Source: Falsiphaeobacter marinintestinus
GTDB taxonomy: Bacteria > Pseudomonadota > Alphaproteobacteria > Rhodobacterales > Rhodobacteraceae
Assembly: GCF_007923355.1 (NCBI RefSeq)
Contig: NZ_VOGO01000011.1
Span: 62,001 to 126,000 of the forward strand
Direction of reading: 5' to 3'
Length of the DNA stretch: 64,000 bases
Positions 1-8,137 of this stretch are shown in pieces. Within the stretch, counting starts at the first letter, position 1. The number at the start of each line of letters is the position of its first letter. The notes under the pieces are model-generated. The model made no database searches. It saw only the letters and a program-made list of their open reading frames with translations, and was not told the origin of the DNA. The translations under genes and the position numbers were made by a program.

Positions 1-4
1 ACGC

Positions 5-1060
5 ATGACCAGATACCTCGCTTCGTTTCTTCTGTTCTGTCTGACGCTGACTCAACCGCTGTTTGCACAGACATTGACCGTCACTACCGTGACACGTCCT
101 CCGTTCTCGTTGGTCGAGGATGGCACCGATACCGGCTTTTCAATTGAACTGCTGCAAGCCTTGGCGCAAAAGCTGGACCTGGACTATACCATCGACCGAA
201 AAGACCAGTTCGGCGAAATGCTCGACTCGGTCAGCTCGGGAACGGCTGATATGGCAATCGCCAACATCTCGATCACCGCATCGCGCGAAGCGACAATGGA
301 TTTTAGCCATCCGATCTTTGAGTCCGGGCTGCAATTGATGATTCCCGCGGGACAATCCGGGTCGCCATCGCTGTTTGGGGCTTTGATGTCCTCTGATCTG
401 CTGCTCGCATTGGGCGCCGCCTTTATCATTCTGTTTGGGGGCGGCATGCTGATGTGGGTGTTTGAACGACGCGCACAGCCCTATTTCGAACGTCCGCTGA
501 GGGAAGCATGGTTTCCGTCGTTCTGGTGGGCCTTGAACGTGGTGGTCAATGGCGGCTTTGAAGAACGTATGCCCCGCACGCCGTTCGGTCGCGTATTCGG
601 AGTCATCCTTGTCGTGTCGTCGCTGTTCATTGTGTCGCTGTTTGTCGCCAAGATCACCGCTGTGATGACAGTTGAGGCCATCAACGCCTCCGTTCAGTCG
701 GTCAATGACCTTTATGGCAAGCGGGTCGGTACAGTCAGTAATTCAACCGCCGCCGGATTTTTGGAACGGCGCGATATCGAATTCTTCGACTATGCTGGCC
801 TTGAAGGGCTGATTGATGCGTTTGAATCCGGGTCACTCGACGCGGTCGTGTTCGATGCCCCGATCTTGTCCTATTACACATCGCATGAGGGCAAGACCAT
901 TGGCACCATAGCTGGTCCGGCGTTCCTGCAAGAAAACTATGGCATCGTGTTTCCAACCGGCAGCCCGCTGCTGGAAGATGTCAATCAGGCCCTGCTCGCC
1001 CTGCGCGAGGACGGGACCTATGACGCGATTTATCGCAAATGGTTCGGCAGGCGCGACTGA
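5..1060 (+). CDS. Prokaryotic ionotropic glutamate receptor-like channel (GluR0 type)
   Basis: The 351-residue protein has a signal peptide (residues 1-21, ending LFAQ). The first lobe of a type-3 solute-binding fold (about 22-115) follows, including the SxSxxRxxxxDFSxP-like stretch typical of amino-acid binding proteins. Next come a membrane helix (about 127-147), a re-entrant pore-like segment (about 168-187), a second helix (about 195-218) and the second binding lobe (about 224-351). This split arrangement is that of GluR0-like channels, so a ligand-gated cation channel of the inner membrane is inferred. The pore loop reads VVNGGFEER (181-188 area) where K+-selective GluR0 has TVGYGD, so ion selectivity is open. 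The ATG at position 5 is chosen because the signal peptide starts there, but the ribosome binding site lies outside the window. A plain periplasmic binding protein is unlikely because of the two internal helices. Confidence 0.8.
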   Translation: MTRYLASFLLFCLTLTQPLFAQTLTVTTVTRPPFSLVEDGTDTGFSIELLQALAQKLDLDYTIDRKDQFGEMLDSVSSGTADMAIANISITASREATMDFSHPIFESGLQLMIPAGQSGSPSLFGALMSSDLLLALGAAFIILFGGGMLMWVFERRAQPYFERPLREAWFPSFWWALNVVVNGGFEERMPRTPFGRVFGVILVVSSLFIVSLFVAKITAVMTVEAINASVQSVNDLYGKRVGTVSNSTAAGFLERRDIEFFDYAGLEGLIDAFESGSLDAVVFDAPILSYYTSHEGKTIGTIAGPAFLQENYGIVFPTGSPLLEDVNQALLALREDGTYDAIYRKWFGRRD

Positions 1061-1066
1061 CGCTGG

Positions 1067-1405
1067 TCAGCTTTCGTCCCCGTCATAGAACGGGGTCATC
1101 TGGGCCACGATAACCGCATTTTCCTCAAGCGCGCGCTGCATTAGCCCACGTTCGTCATCACCGATTTCGTGACCTTCGGCCTCACGCTCTGCCAATGTGC
1201 CATAGCCGGTCACATCAAGCGGAGCGGTATCGGCCTGTTTCAGGATCGCGACGGTTTCGCGCACGGCTTCGGCTTCGTCCACGCCCGAGGCAAAGCACAT
1301 CAGCGCGGCCCCGGTTGCGCCCTCGGGCAGGCCGTCGCCGTCTTTGCGGCCGATCTGAACCAACAAGGTGTAAACCTGCTGGCGTGATGTCTTCTTCTTT
1401 TCCAT
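1067..1405 (-). CDS. Hypothetical protein, 112 aa
   Basis: I do not recognise this small acidic cytoplasmic protein. It starts with a basic run (MEKKKTSRQ) and contains a central segment GATGAALMCFASGVDEAEAV followed by helical, Glu-rich sequence. There is no signal peptide, membrane helix or metal motif. It is convergent with the channel gene, whose stop lies 7 nt away. It lies just downstream of the YHYH gene on the same strand, so the two may be co-transcribed. The intact frame and ordinary composition suggest a real gene, but its function is unknown. Confidence 0.55.
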   Translation of the reverse strand: MEKKKTSRQQVYTLLVQIGRKDGDGLPEGATGAALMCFASGVDEAEAVRETVAILKQADTAPLDVTGYGTLAEREAEGHEIGDDERGLMQRALEENAVIVAQMTPFYDGDES

Positions 1406-1471
1406 GCGCAGCCCTTACAGGCCGGGCCGGACCCCGGTCAAGCGATGACCGGGCGATCCTTGAGTCGCGTG

Positions 1472-2221
1472 TCAGGGCCGCCCCAAAAAGCCCCGGCTGA
1501 CCGTGCCTTTGAAACACCGTGGGAAGAACGGATAGGAATCGGTGGCGAAATAGACATATTGCCCGTCGATCATCGCACCATTGCAGTTGTCCAGATTGCC
1601 GCTGCCCGGCACATGTTGCCAATCTTCGACAAAGGTCCCGTCGTGGTTACCGTGGGGAGCGGTAGAGCGCTGCCCCGGTTTCAACTGCCACGATGACACT
1701 GCCTGAGTACCTGCAAAGTGGATCGGGAATCCATCCGCTGCATAGCCGATCATCGTGCCATCCAGCGCATCGGTCAGTGTATCGGGTACAGCGTGGTAGT
1801 GATACAGACCACGGTGATCAACGTGGGCATGGTTTTGATCCATGCCAAGCTGATCTGCGGCCCCCATCCCTTCCAATCTCCACCCGCTGGACGGATCCCG
1901 CGAGAACCCGCGCGGCGAGGTGGGGTCATAGAAATCCGCCGTGCCGGGACGGAACAGAATACCGGTCAGCGACACGCCCGAAGAGTGGGTTTTGCCGGTT
2001 ACCGTTCCGGTTTGTTCGGGCGTTGCATCAAAGCAAACCGTTTGATCCTGAGCACGGAAGCGGTTTGGATTCCCGGAATTCGGGAATCGACCGATGCTGT
2101 GGGTGGGTGTGGCGTTCGAGGTCACGCATCGCTGATCCCCCGACAGTGTGATGCTGACCTGATTGTCAGCAAAAGCAGCTGAGGCACAAAGCGCGGCAAT
2201 GACAAGGGTCCATGATTTCAC
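1472..2221 (-). CDS. YHYH domain-containing exported protein
   Basis: The protein of 249 residues begins with a clear signal peptide (MKSWTLVIAALCASAAFA, cleavage before DNQ). The family signature YHYH occurs around residue 141 in the context GLYHYHAVP, preceded by a His-containing stretch (NHAHVDHRG). The segment GYAADGFPIHF and the C-terminal C-N-G-A-M-DGQY-V-Y segment are also typical of YHYH proteins. Members are exported and often found in marine bacteria; their biochemical role is not established. The His-rich core suggests metal binding, which is an inference. No neighbour indicates a pathway. The start is supported by the position of the signal peptide. Confidence 0.75.
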   Translation of the reverse strand: MKSWTLVIAALCASAAFADNQVSITLSGDQRCVTSNATPTHSIGRFPNSGNPNRFRAQDQTVCFDATPEQTGTVTGKTHSSGVSLTGILFRPGTADFYDPTSPRGFSRDPSSGWRLEGMGAADQLGMDQNHAHVDHRGLYHYHAVPDTLTDALDGTMIGYAADGFPIHFAGTQAVSSWQLKPGQRSTAPHGNHDGTFVEDWQHVPGSGNLDNCNGAMIDGQYVYFATDSYPFFPRCFKGTVSRGFLGRP

Positions 2222-2254
2222 CGGGTCTCTCCAAATGTGAGGGTCCCAAATGAA

Positions 2255-2288
2255 ACGCAGCCGCGGCGGAGGTCCGTCGCGGCTGCGT
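2255..2288 (-). terminator. Hairpin downstream of dapD
   Basis: Perfect 11-bp inverted repeat: arm ACGCAGCCGCG at 2255-2265 pairs with 2278-2288 across a 12-nt loop. It lies 24 nt beyond the dapD stop. Read on the minus strand it is followed by a T-rich stretch (TTTCATTT), consistent with rho-independent termination. Confidence 0.6.
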
Positions 2289-2312
2289 CAAAAATTGCAA
2301 TGTGTCGGCAGA

Positions 2313-3140
2313 TCAGTCGCGCAGCAAATCGTTGATACCGGTTTTTGAGCGGGTCTTTTCGTCAACGCGTTTGACGATCACGGCGCAATACAGGTTCACG
2401 CCGTTCTTGGATGGCATCGAGCCCGCGACGACCACCGAATAGGGGGGGACTTCGCCATACATGACTTCGCCGGTTTCGCGATCGACGATCTTGGTTGACT
2501 GACCAAGGAACACGCCCATGCCGAGAACCGAACCTTCGCGAACGATCACGCCTTCGACCACCTCCGAGCGCGCCCCGATAAAGCAGTTGTCTTCGATGAT
2601 GGTCGGGCCAGCCTGCATTGGTTCGAGCACACCGCCGATACCGACGCCGCCGGACAGGTGCACGTTCTTGCCGATCTGCGCGCAGGAACCGACAGTGGCC
2701 CATGTATCAACCATGGTGCCTTCGTCGACATAGGCGCCAAGATTCACGAAAGACGGCATCAGCACCACGCCGGGCGCGATGAAGGCAGATTTGCGCACGA
2801 TACAGTTGGGGACAGCGCGGAAACCCGCAGCTTTCCATTCGTTGTCGCCCCAGCCTTTGAACTTGCTGTCGACCTTGTCCCACCAGTGACCACCCTGCGG
2901 GCCGCCATCCTGTTGTTCCATGTCCTTCAGACGGAAGCCCAGAAGAACGGCCTTTTTGGCCCACTGGTTCACGTGCCAGTCGCCGCTGTCCATTTTCTCG
3001 GCCACGCGCAACGTGCCGCTATCCAGCGCGTTCAGCGTGTCTTCGATGGCTTCGCGGGTTTCACCGCCGGTGGATGGGGTGATTGTATCGCGCGCCTCCC
3101 AGGCGGCTTCGATGGCGGCTTCCAGCTGGGCGTTGGACAT
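2313..3140 (-). CDS. dapD: 2,3,4,5-tetrahydropyridine-2,6-dicarboxylate N-succinyltransferase
   Basis: DapD transfers succinyl from succinyl-CoA to tetrahydrodipicolinate in the succinylase branch of lysine and meso-diaminopimelate synthesis, in the cytoplasm. The 275-residue length matches the family (about 274). The N-terminal helical domain ([18 protein letters not shown]) is followed by left-handed beta-helix hexapeptide repeats (about 105-240), including [31 protein letters not shown] and [19 protein letters not shown] longer reading to 3287 would add 49 low-quality residues that look like translated intergenic repeat. The ATG at 3138-3140 is therefore chosen, with an AGGAGATC-like element (written GGGAGATCCTC on the minus strand) just before it. 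It stands alone, followed by a hairpin terminator. Confidence 0.97.
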   Translation of the reverse strand: MSNAQLEAAIEAAWEARDTITPSTGGETREAIEDTLNALDSGTLRVAEKMDSGDWHVNQWAKKAVLLGFRLKDMEQQDGGPQGGHWWDKVDSKFKGWGDNEWKAAGFRAVPNCIVRKSAFIAPGVVLMPSFVNLGAYVDEGTMVDTWATVGSCAQIGKNVHLSGGVGIGGVLEPMQAGPTIIEDNCFIGARSEVVEGVIVREGSVLGMGVFLGQSTKIVDRETGEVMYGEVPPYSVVVAGSMPSKNGVNLYCAVIVKRVDEKTRSKTGINDLLRD

Positions 3141-3215
3141 GAGGATCTCCCGTGAACGTAAGTTTGTGGCCCTATACAGGCGTGAGCCGTTGGAAACAAT
3201 GCGCAAGGGGCGCTT

Positions 3216-3292
3216 GGAGGGCAGGGGGCAAGGGGCGCTGCCCCTCTTGCTCCTGCGGAGCAATTCACCCCGGGGTGTTTTGAACAAGAAAG
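3216..3292. repeat. Roseobacter-type extragenic hairpin repeat
   Basis: A compact GC-rich element lies between dapD and the dehydratase gene. It contains AGGGGC-GCT-GCCCCT (3231-3245), then TTGCTCC-TGC-GGAGCAA (3247-3263), then CACCCCGGGGTG with a T-run. This arrangement resembles short extragenic hairpin elements I recall from many Rhodobacteraceae genomes; that resemblance is from memory and was not searched. On either strand it could also act as a transcription terminator. Confidence 0.5.
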
Positions 3293-3302
3293 AAGCAGCG
3301 GG

Positions 3303-4226
3303 TCAGGTATCGAACGGATCGGGCGCGGGATTGGCACCGCAGACGAGCACTGCAACCCGTTCTTGTGGGGCGGGTTGATAGGCCCCTGACATCAACGCGG
3401 CAAGGGCCGTGGCGCCCGCAGGTTCGACCAGCACACGACGGTCTTGCCAGAGTGCGCGCTGGGCGGACGCGATGGCATGGTCGTTGACAAGGACAGATTG
3501 GCCGAGATGGGTCTGGGCGAGATCGAAACAGATCGACCCGATCCGGCGCGCGCCAAGCGCGTTTGCGGCAATGCCCGAGACATCGACATCAACCGGTGTT
3601 CCGGCCTGCAATGCGGCGTGCAGCGCGCAGGACGTTTCGGGTTCGACCGCGACGACTTTGCGTGCGCCTTGCAACCACGCCAGTGACCCCGCGATCAGGC
3701 CTCCGCCTCCGACGGCGATCAGAACGGTATCGGCGGCGAGGCCCTGTGCGTCCCACTCGGCCATACAGGTGCCTTGCCCGATCACCGTGGGTTTGGCGTC
3801 ATAGGCGTGGATCTGCATTGCGCCGGTTTTTGCCTCATAAGCTTGCGCCGCTTGCAGGGCATTGGCGTATTCGCCGGGCACAACGGTCAGATCAGCACCC
3901 GTGCGTTCGATCAGTGCGATTTTCGAGGCACCGGCCAGTTCCGGCACAAACACCTTGGCCTTGTGCCCCAGCGCCTGCGCCGCATAAGCCACTGCGGCCC
4001 CATGGTTGCCCCCCGATGCGGCGACCACTCCGGCTTTGGGTACGTCGGCGCTGAGCAGAGTGTTGAACGCCCCGCGGGCCTTGAAGCTGCCGGTGTGCTG
4101 TAACTGCTCAAGCTTGATCTCGACAGGATAGGTCAGGCCAAAGTCTTGCGTGATGAGTGTGGGCGTGACCTGAACATGCGCAGAGATGCGTGCCCGGGCG
4201 GTTTCGATGTCAGATGTCCAGGTCAT
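3303..4226 (-). CDS. PLP-dependent threonine/serine dehydratase-like protein
   Basis: Fold-type II PLP enzyme of 307 residues. The Schiff-base lysine sits in HTGSFKARGA (about residues 46-55), the phosphate/substrate loop is SGGNHG (about 70-75) and the PLP phosphate cup is GGGGLIAG (about 173-180). These are hallmarks of threonine ammonia-lyase and serine/threonine dehydratases, which deaminate hydroxy-amino acids to 2-oxo acids. There is no C-terminal ACT regulatory domain, and the length fits catabolic or serine-racemase-like members (about 310-330 residues). The true substrate could also be hydroxyaspartate or ectoine-derived, since such genes share these motifs. It is separated from dapD by a repeat element and is probably monocistronic. 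Confidence 0.85.
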   Translation of the reverse strand: MTWTSDIETARARISAHVQVTPTLITQDFGLTYPVEIKLEQLQHTGSFKARGAFNTLLSADVPKAGVVAASGGNHGAAVAYAAQALGHKAKVFVPELAGASKIALIERTGADLTVVPGEYANALQAAQAYEAKTGAMQIHAYDAKPTVIGQGTCMAEWDAQGLAADTVLIAVGGGGLIAGSLAWLQGARKVVAVEPETSCALHAALQAGTPVDVDVSGIAANALGARRIGSICFDLAQTHLGQSVLVNDHAIASAQRALWQDRRVLVEPAGATALAALMSGAYQPAPQERVAVLVCGANPAPDPFDT

Positions 4227-4294
4227 ACATGCGTCTCCTGTTTGCGCGCTGGTCGGACCCTAACCGGTCCTGCAGCCGGTCGCCAAGCCGCAGT

Positions 4295-5092
4295 TCAACG
4301 TGCAAAATCGGACAGGATCGCATCCAGTTGCCCGGCGTCGTGAAGCCATTTGGCGATTCCATGCTGATCAGCATCATGTGCTATCAGTTGAACGCAGCTT
4401 TCCGAAGCAAGATGCTTTGCGTGCTTTTGGTCGACCGCGTTTCTGTCGCCATAGTGGATGTCGATCTGGCCGCCAAAATCAGGGAACTGGTCGAAGATGT
4501 TCAGCAAATCCGCGTCCCCACCGTTAAAGTCGACATCCTGCTTCTTGCTGTCAGGCGAAGCGAACTGGGCGAAAACCCGGGGTTGAAGTTGGGTCTGGGG
4601 CGCGAAAGCCAGTATGCGATCAGCGTTCAGCCGCAATCCAAACTGGATCGCCGCGTAGGCCCCCGCGCTGGCCCCTATGGTTCGGATCGATGTCGTGCCT
4701 TCGGGAACTGTACGGCGCAAAAAGGTGGCGGTCGATTCAATGTCGGTGCTGAGGGTCAACAACCCTCGCAAATACCAGCATTGGCGAAAGTCCTTTATGA
4801 ACAATATGTTGCACTTGTGTTGCGAGAGGGATCGGAAGAATTCGCGCGGGGGCATGCCAAAGGCCGTAGCGAGGCCCGAAAACGCCAGAATGGTAGTCGT
4901 GGCGCCGGGTTCGGTGTGCAATTCAACCGGGGCGATTTCGGCCAGATCACTGTTGGGCGCTACGATGCTTTGCCCGGTGAACCGCAAAAGCGTCTCTTGC
5001 AGGTTGAACGATTTTTCTTGCAGTTGCGCAATTTGCTTCGTGTGTCTTTTCAGGATCAGGTCGTCTCGGTTCGGTGTGTTCGGACGCGGCAT
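4295..5092 (-). CDS. Alpha/beta-hydrolase fold protein
   Basis: The 265-residue cytoplasmic protein begins with an arginine-rich, coiled segment (about 1-40) and continues with an alpha/beta-hydrolase-like core. The nucleophile elbow is GASAG (about residue 142, with Ser as likely nucleophile), preceded by beta-strand sequence TSIRTI. A late His in HDADQHGIAKWLHDAG (about 235-250) is a candidate for the catalytic base. The middle region contains a DxxQFGLRLNADRILAF stretch. There is no signal peptide or lid motif pointing to a lipase. The substrate is unknown. Its neighbours on both sides are unrelated and separated by more than 60 nt, so it is likely transcribed alone. Confidence 0.6.
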   Translation of the reverse strand: MPRPNTPNRDDLILKRHTKQIAQLQEKSFNLQETLLRFTGQSIVAPNSDLAEIAPVELHTEPGATTTILAFSGLATAFGMPPREFFRSLSQHKCNILFIKDFRQCWYLRGLLTLSTDIESTATFLRRTVPEGTTSIRTIGASAGAYAAIQFGLRLNADRILAFAPQTQLQPRVFAQFASPDSKKQDVDFNGGDADLLNIFDQFPDFGGQIDIHYGDRNAVDQKHAKHLASESCVQLIAHDADQHGIAKWLHDAGQLDAILSDFAR

Positions 5093-5244
5093 TTTCTAAT
5101 AACTTTCGTGCTGGAAATGATTAGGTTAAAGAAAGCACGTTCATACATCCGGTTCCAAGGCCCGCATCGCATTTTTTAGGGGACCCGATTGGTCCGACCC
5201 GACAAGCGGACCAGAGAACCGGCAACAGGCCAGGAAAACCCTTG

Positions 5245-6087
5245 ATGAGAGACGACCGCAACAGCGCGTTCCGCGATGCACATACTGACCGCGATACGGC
5301 GCAGCATGTTCCAACCACGCCACAGACACAGTCCCCAACCTATCGGCTGGCCTTTGCGGATGATGATTTCATGTACCGTGATGAGTTGCGTCCGGTCCGG
5401 TTGCAGCTTGAACTGTTGAAACCCCAGTTGTTGCTGGACGAACACAACATCGAAAGCACCATTGTGTTGTTTGGCGGGGCGCGTATTCCGTCGCCAGCCA
5501 ATAAAGACACTGCGCGCACAAAGACCTTGGCAGATCTGTCCTCCTTTTATGACGAAGCCCGCGAGTTTGCACAGCTGATGACCAAAAGGTCGCTGGAAAC
5601 CGGGTCGCGTGAATTTGTCATTGCGACCGGCGGTGGCCCGGGCGTGATGGAGGCTGGCAACAAAGGTGCACATGAGGCTGGCGGGATCTCGATCGGGTTG
5701 TCGATCGTTTTGCCACACGAGCAAGCGCCAAACGGGTACGTGACGCCCGAATTAAGCTTCAACTTCCACTATTTCGCGATCCGCAAGATGCATTTCCTGA
5801 TGCGCGCACGGGCGATCTGTGTGTTTCCGGGCGGATTCGGGACGATGGATGAGATGTTTGAAGCTTTGACCCTGATCCAGACCGGTCGCATGGAACGGGT
5901 GCCGTTCCTGCTGTTTGGTCGTGAGTTTTGGGAAAAGGTGATCAATTGGGAGGCTCTGGCCGATGCCGGAACGATCTCTCCCGAGGATCTGGATCTGTTT
6001 CGCTTTGTTGATAGCGCTCAGCAAGCGGCTGAGGTAATCGAAAACTGGGAACCTGCCCCACCAAGGGACGTGATTCCGGGCCGCTAG
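5245..6087 (+). CDS. LOG family protein (TIGR00730 type Rossmann nucleosidase-like)
   Basis: The protein of 280 residues carries the two LOG-family signatures: GGGPGVMEAGNKGA (about 130-143) and PGGFGTMDEMFE (about 190-201). These form the nucleotide/ribose-phosphate pocket of cytokinin-activating phosphoribohydrolases (often misnamed lysine decarboxylases). The expected reaction is hydrolysis of a nucleoside 5'-monophosphate to base and ribose 5-phosphate; its bacterial role is not settled. The N-terminal extension of about 85 residues (including VRLQLELLKPQLLLDEHNI) is the longer form common in alphaproteobacteria. A TTG lies directly before the ATG at 5245; the ATG is preferred. Confidence 0.85.
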   Translation: MRDDRNSAFRDAHTDRDTAQHVPTTPQTQSPTYRLAFADDDFMYRDELRPVRLQLELLKPQLLLDEHNIESTIVLFGGARIPSPANKDTARTKTLADLSSFYDEAREFAQLMTKRSLETGSREFVIATGGGPGVMEAGNKGAHEAGGISIGLSIVLPHEQAPNGYVTPELSFNFHYFAIRKMHFLMRARAICVFPGGFGTMDEMFEALTLIQTGRMERVPFLLFGREFWEKVINWEALADAGTISPEDLDLFRFVDSAQQAAEVIENWEPAPPRDVIPGR

Positions 6088-6204
6088 ACGCGGAGTCTCT
6101 GGCGTCTTGGGAAAGTGGCTTTGGACCTCGCTGGGCGAAATCAAACGCAGCAAAGTCAATGCCGGAGTCAGAACGCCATTCAGTGGGGCGCTCAAACAGA
6201 CACG

Positions 6205-6236
6205 CACGGGGCCGTTTTTCAGGAAACAGCCCCGTG
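6205..6236. terminator. Hairpin between convergent genes
   Basis: Eight paired bases (CACGGGGC at 6205-6212 with GCCCCGTG at 6229-6236), extended inward by GTTT/AAAC, lie between the stop of the LOG gene and the stop of the convergent small gene. It is likely a shared terminator, although a strong T-run is not present outside the stem. Confidence 0.5.
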
Positions 6237-6247
6237 GGCTGGGCGCA

Positions 6248-6457
6248 TCAAACCAGATAGCCCGGAAGAAGACCCAGCTCTGTGTTCTGCGGCAGCTTGG
6301 TCAGCATCTTTGCGTCACCGACATCCTTGATGCCATAGCCATAGCCAGCCAACCGGAACTTCCATTCCCGCGCTGACAGCGCCTTGGTGCGTTCTTTCTG
6401 GATGATGTCCAGTGTTGGGGCGTCGATCATTGTGCCTGCGTATTCTGCAATTGCCAT
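6248..6457 (-). CDS. Small hypothetical protein, 69 aa
   Basis: The frame is open further upstream, but the coding start is set at the ATG at 6455-6457, which has AGGAGA about 10 nt before it. The product starts MAIAEYAGTMIDAPTLDIIQ and ends LPGYLV. It is rich in Lys/Arg/Tyr in the middle (REWKFRLAGYGYGIKDVGDA). There is no membrane segment or known domain. I do not recognise the family. The good ribosome binding site and position between defined genes make a real short gene likely. Function unknown. Confidence 0.6.
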   Translation of the reverse strand: MAIAEYAGTMIDAPTLDIIQKERTKALSAREWKFRLAGYGYGIKDVGDAKMLTKLPQNTELGLLPGYLV

Positions 6458-6731
6458 CGTCTTGGTTCTCCTGCGATCTGTGTTGTTCACAATATGGAAA
6501 CTGACTGTTGATGAGGGCTGAATTGGTTCCGGATTGTGAAAACAATAAGGCAAGCTGGTCTGATTGGTTAAAGAACCGTTAACGCCCTGCGTAGGTGTGT
6601 GATCACCGGCCAAGTGCATGGCGCGAAGTTCGACATGGGTATCAATACGGTGTGAGGAATGATTTTTAGAACGCCTGAGCAGTGACGCCAGCCGGACGCA
6701 CAGTGCGGTGCCAACCCTGACCGTTGTTTTG

Positions 6732-7766
6732 TCAGTCTGCGTATTCAGTCAAAGACTCACGCATCTGAAGCGAGGTTTCGATCAGCACTTTTCCGTTTGG
6801 ACGATCCGAGCCGACCAGATTGATCAACAACCTTGCCGCTTCTTTGCCCATTCGCCGATGCGGGACGTGCACGGTCGTCAGGGGCGGAGACGAGATCTTG
6901 GCGATTTCGATATCATCAAAGCCGGTCACGGACAGATCTGCGGGAACGTTTAATCCCAGTTCTTGCGCCTTGGCGATCACTCCGACCGCCAGAACGTCGT
7001 TGCCGCACATCACCACCGAGGGACGATCCGGCAGGGTCATCAGGTGCTCCAGTGCGGCCCCGCCTTCGTCTATTCCATAGGTCGTCTCGACGATGGACAA
7101 GTCGGTTTCAGGGATCCCGGCCTCAACCATAGCCGCCAGAATACCCGCTAGACGTTCGCTGGCCCTGTCATTGTCATGGGTCGATGCGGTGATCGTGGCG
7201 ATACGGCGATGCCCCATGCCAATGACCTTTCCCGCGAGCGATTTCATGGCGGCGAAATTATCGAACCCAACTGTTGGGACCTGGGCCTTGGGGTCGTACC
7301 CCCAGGCGATCACGACGGGTACACCCTGACGCTTAAGAAACTCGTAAATCCTGGGGTCGCGGCGATACCCGATCAGCAGCAGTCCATCTGCGCCGCGCGA
7401 GACCAGCGTGCGGATTTGTTCTTCTTCAAGATCGCTCTGATAGGATGACGATGCGACCAACATGGTGATACCGTTGCGCCCAAGCTCTTCCTGAAACGCT
7501 TGCAGACCCCGTGCGAAGATCGCGTTTTCCATCGTTGGGATGATCGCCCCGATGGTGTTGGTCCGTTTTGCCGCCAATGCGCGCGCATTGAAGTTTGGCG
7601 CGTAGCCCAGTTCACGTACGGCTTTCATTACCTTGTTCCGGGTGTCTTCGATGACCCGGTCGGGCGAATTCAGGCAGCGCGACACGGTCGCGGTCGAGAC
7701 ACTGGCAAGGCGCGCAACGTCGGCGAGGGTCGGGGTTCGATCTGAGCGAGGGTCGTCTGTTTGCAT
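6732..7766 (-). CDS. LacI-family transcriptional regulator of the DHPS operon
   Basis: The 344-residue repressor has an N-terminal LacI helix-turn-helix (TLADVARLASVSTATVSRCL, about residues 11-30), a hinge helix region ending with ARALAAKRT, and a periplasmic-binding-protein-like effector domain (about 62-344) containing IGAIIPTMEN, GADGLLLIGY and SVTGFDDIEIAKISSPPLTTV. The ATG at 7764-7766 begins 10 residues before the HTH, as usual; an upstream TTG at 7814 would add 16 atypical residues. It diverges from the TRAP/hpsN/com operon, with a large two-operator palindrome between them. Control of that operon by a sulfonate or derived intermediate is inferred from position. Confidence 0.88.
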   Translation of the reverse strand: MQTDDPRSDRTPTLADVARLASVSTATVSRCLNSPDRVIEDTRNKVMKAVRELGYAPNFNARALAAKRTNTIGAIIPTMENAIFARGLQAFQEELGRNGITMLVASSSYQSDLEEEQIRTLVSRGADGLLLIGYRRDPRIYEFLKRQGVPVVIAWGYDPKAQVPTVGFDNFAAMKSLAGKVIGMGHRRIATITASTHDNDRASERLAGILAAMVEAGIPETDLSIVETTYGIDEGGAALEHLMTLPDRPSVVMCGNDVLAVGVIAKAQELGLNVPADLSVTGFDDIEIAKISSPPLTTVHVPHRRMGKEAARLLINLVGSDRPNGKVLIETSLQMRESLTEYAD

Positions 7767-7837
7767 TTCAGGAATCTTTATCCTGTTTTTCAAATTGCTG
7801 CACTTGCTTTCCAAAATGCGTCATGAACATCGAGCCG

Positions 7838-7882
7838 TCAATGTAAGCGCTTGCATACCTGCTATGCAAGCGCTTACATTGA
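7838..7882. promoter_or_regulatory. Paired LacI-type operators forming a 20-bp inverted repeat
   Basis: A perfect 20-bp inverted repeat (7838-7857 and 7863-7882) is separated by CCTGC. Each arm itself contains an operator-like palindrome, TGTAAGCGCTTGCA and its mirror, centred on AAGCGCTT at 7845-7852 and 7868-7875. The centres are 23 bp apart, about two helical turns, on the same face of DNA. AAGCGCTT-centred palindromes are classical LacI-family sites, and the divergent lacI-type gene starts 72 nt away. Confidence 0.85.
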
Positions 7883-7924
7883 TCGGGCGAATCGGACCAT
7901 TCGCAGAACTTTCCGGAGGAACCA

Positions 7925-8116
7925 ATGTTTCTGATCCTTGCCTTACTGCTGTTTGCCGTCTTCGGCGCCAACGTGGTTTTGGGGTCATTGGGCATGGGGG
8001 GATTTCTGGGGGACGTGTCCGAAATGCTGATAATGCTTGCTGCTTCGATCGCCTTCGTGGTGGCCATTTTGCAAAAAGAGACCGCTGAAAAAAAGTCAAA
8101 AGAACAACAGCGCTGA
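7925..8116 (+). CDS. Small two-helix membrane protein, first gene of the DHPS operon
   Basis: The product of 63 residues starts at an ATG preceded by a strong GGAGGA at 7915-7920. It has one hydrophobic helix at about residues 1-21 (MFLILALLLFAVFGANVVLG) and a second at about 31-48 (MLIMLAASIAFVVAILQ), then a charged C-terminal tail (KETAEKKSKEQQR). It lies 21 nt before the TRAP binding protein in the same operon. I know no named family for it. An accessory role to the TRAP transporter is inferred from position only. Confidence 0.75.
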   Translation: MFLILALLLFAVFGANVVLGSLGMGGFLGDVSEMLIMLAASIAFVVAILQKETAEKKSKEQQR

Positions 8117-8137
8117 CTTGTCCAAACGGAGGAATAC

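Noticed and set aside
4190-5179. Long plus-strand open frame opposite the alpha/beta hydrolase
   Set aside because: It overlaps a minus-strand gene with a recognisable nucleophile elbow and has no family-like sequence; a shadow of the real gene.
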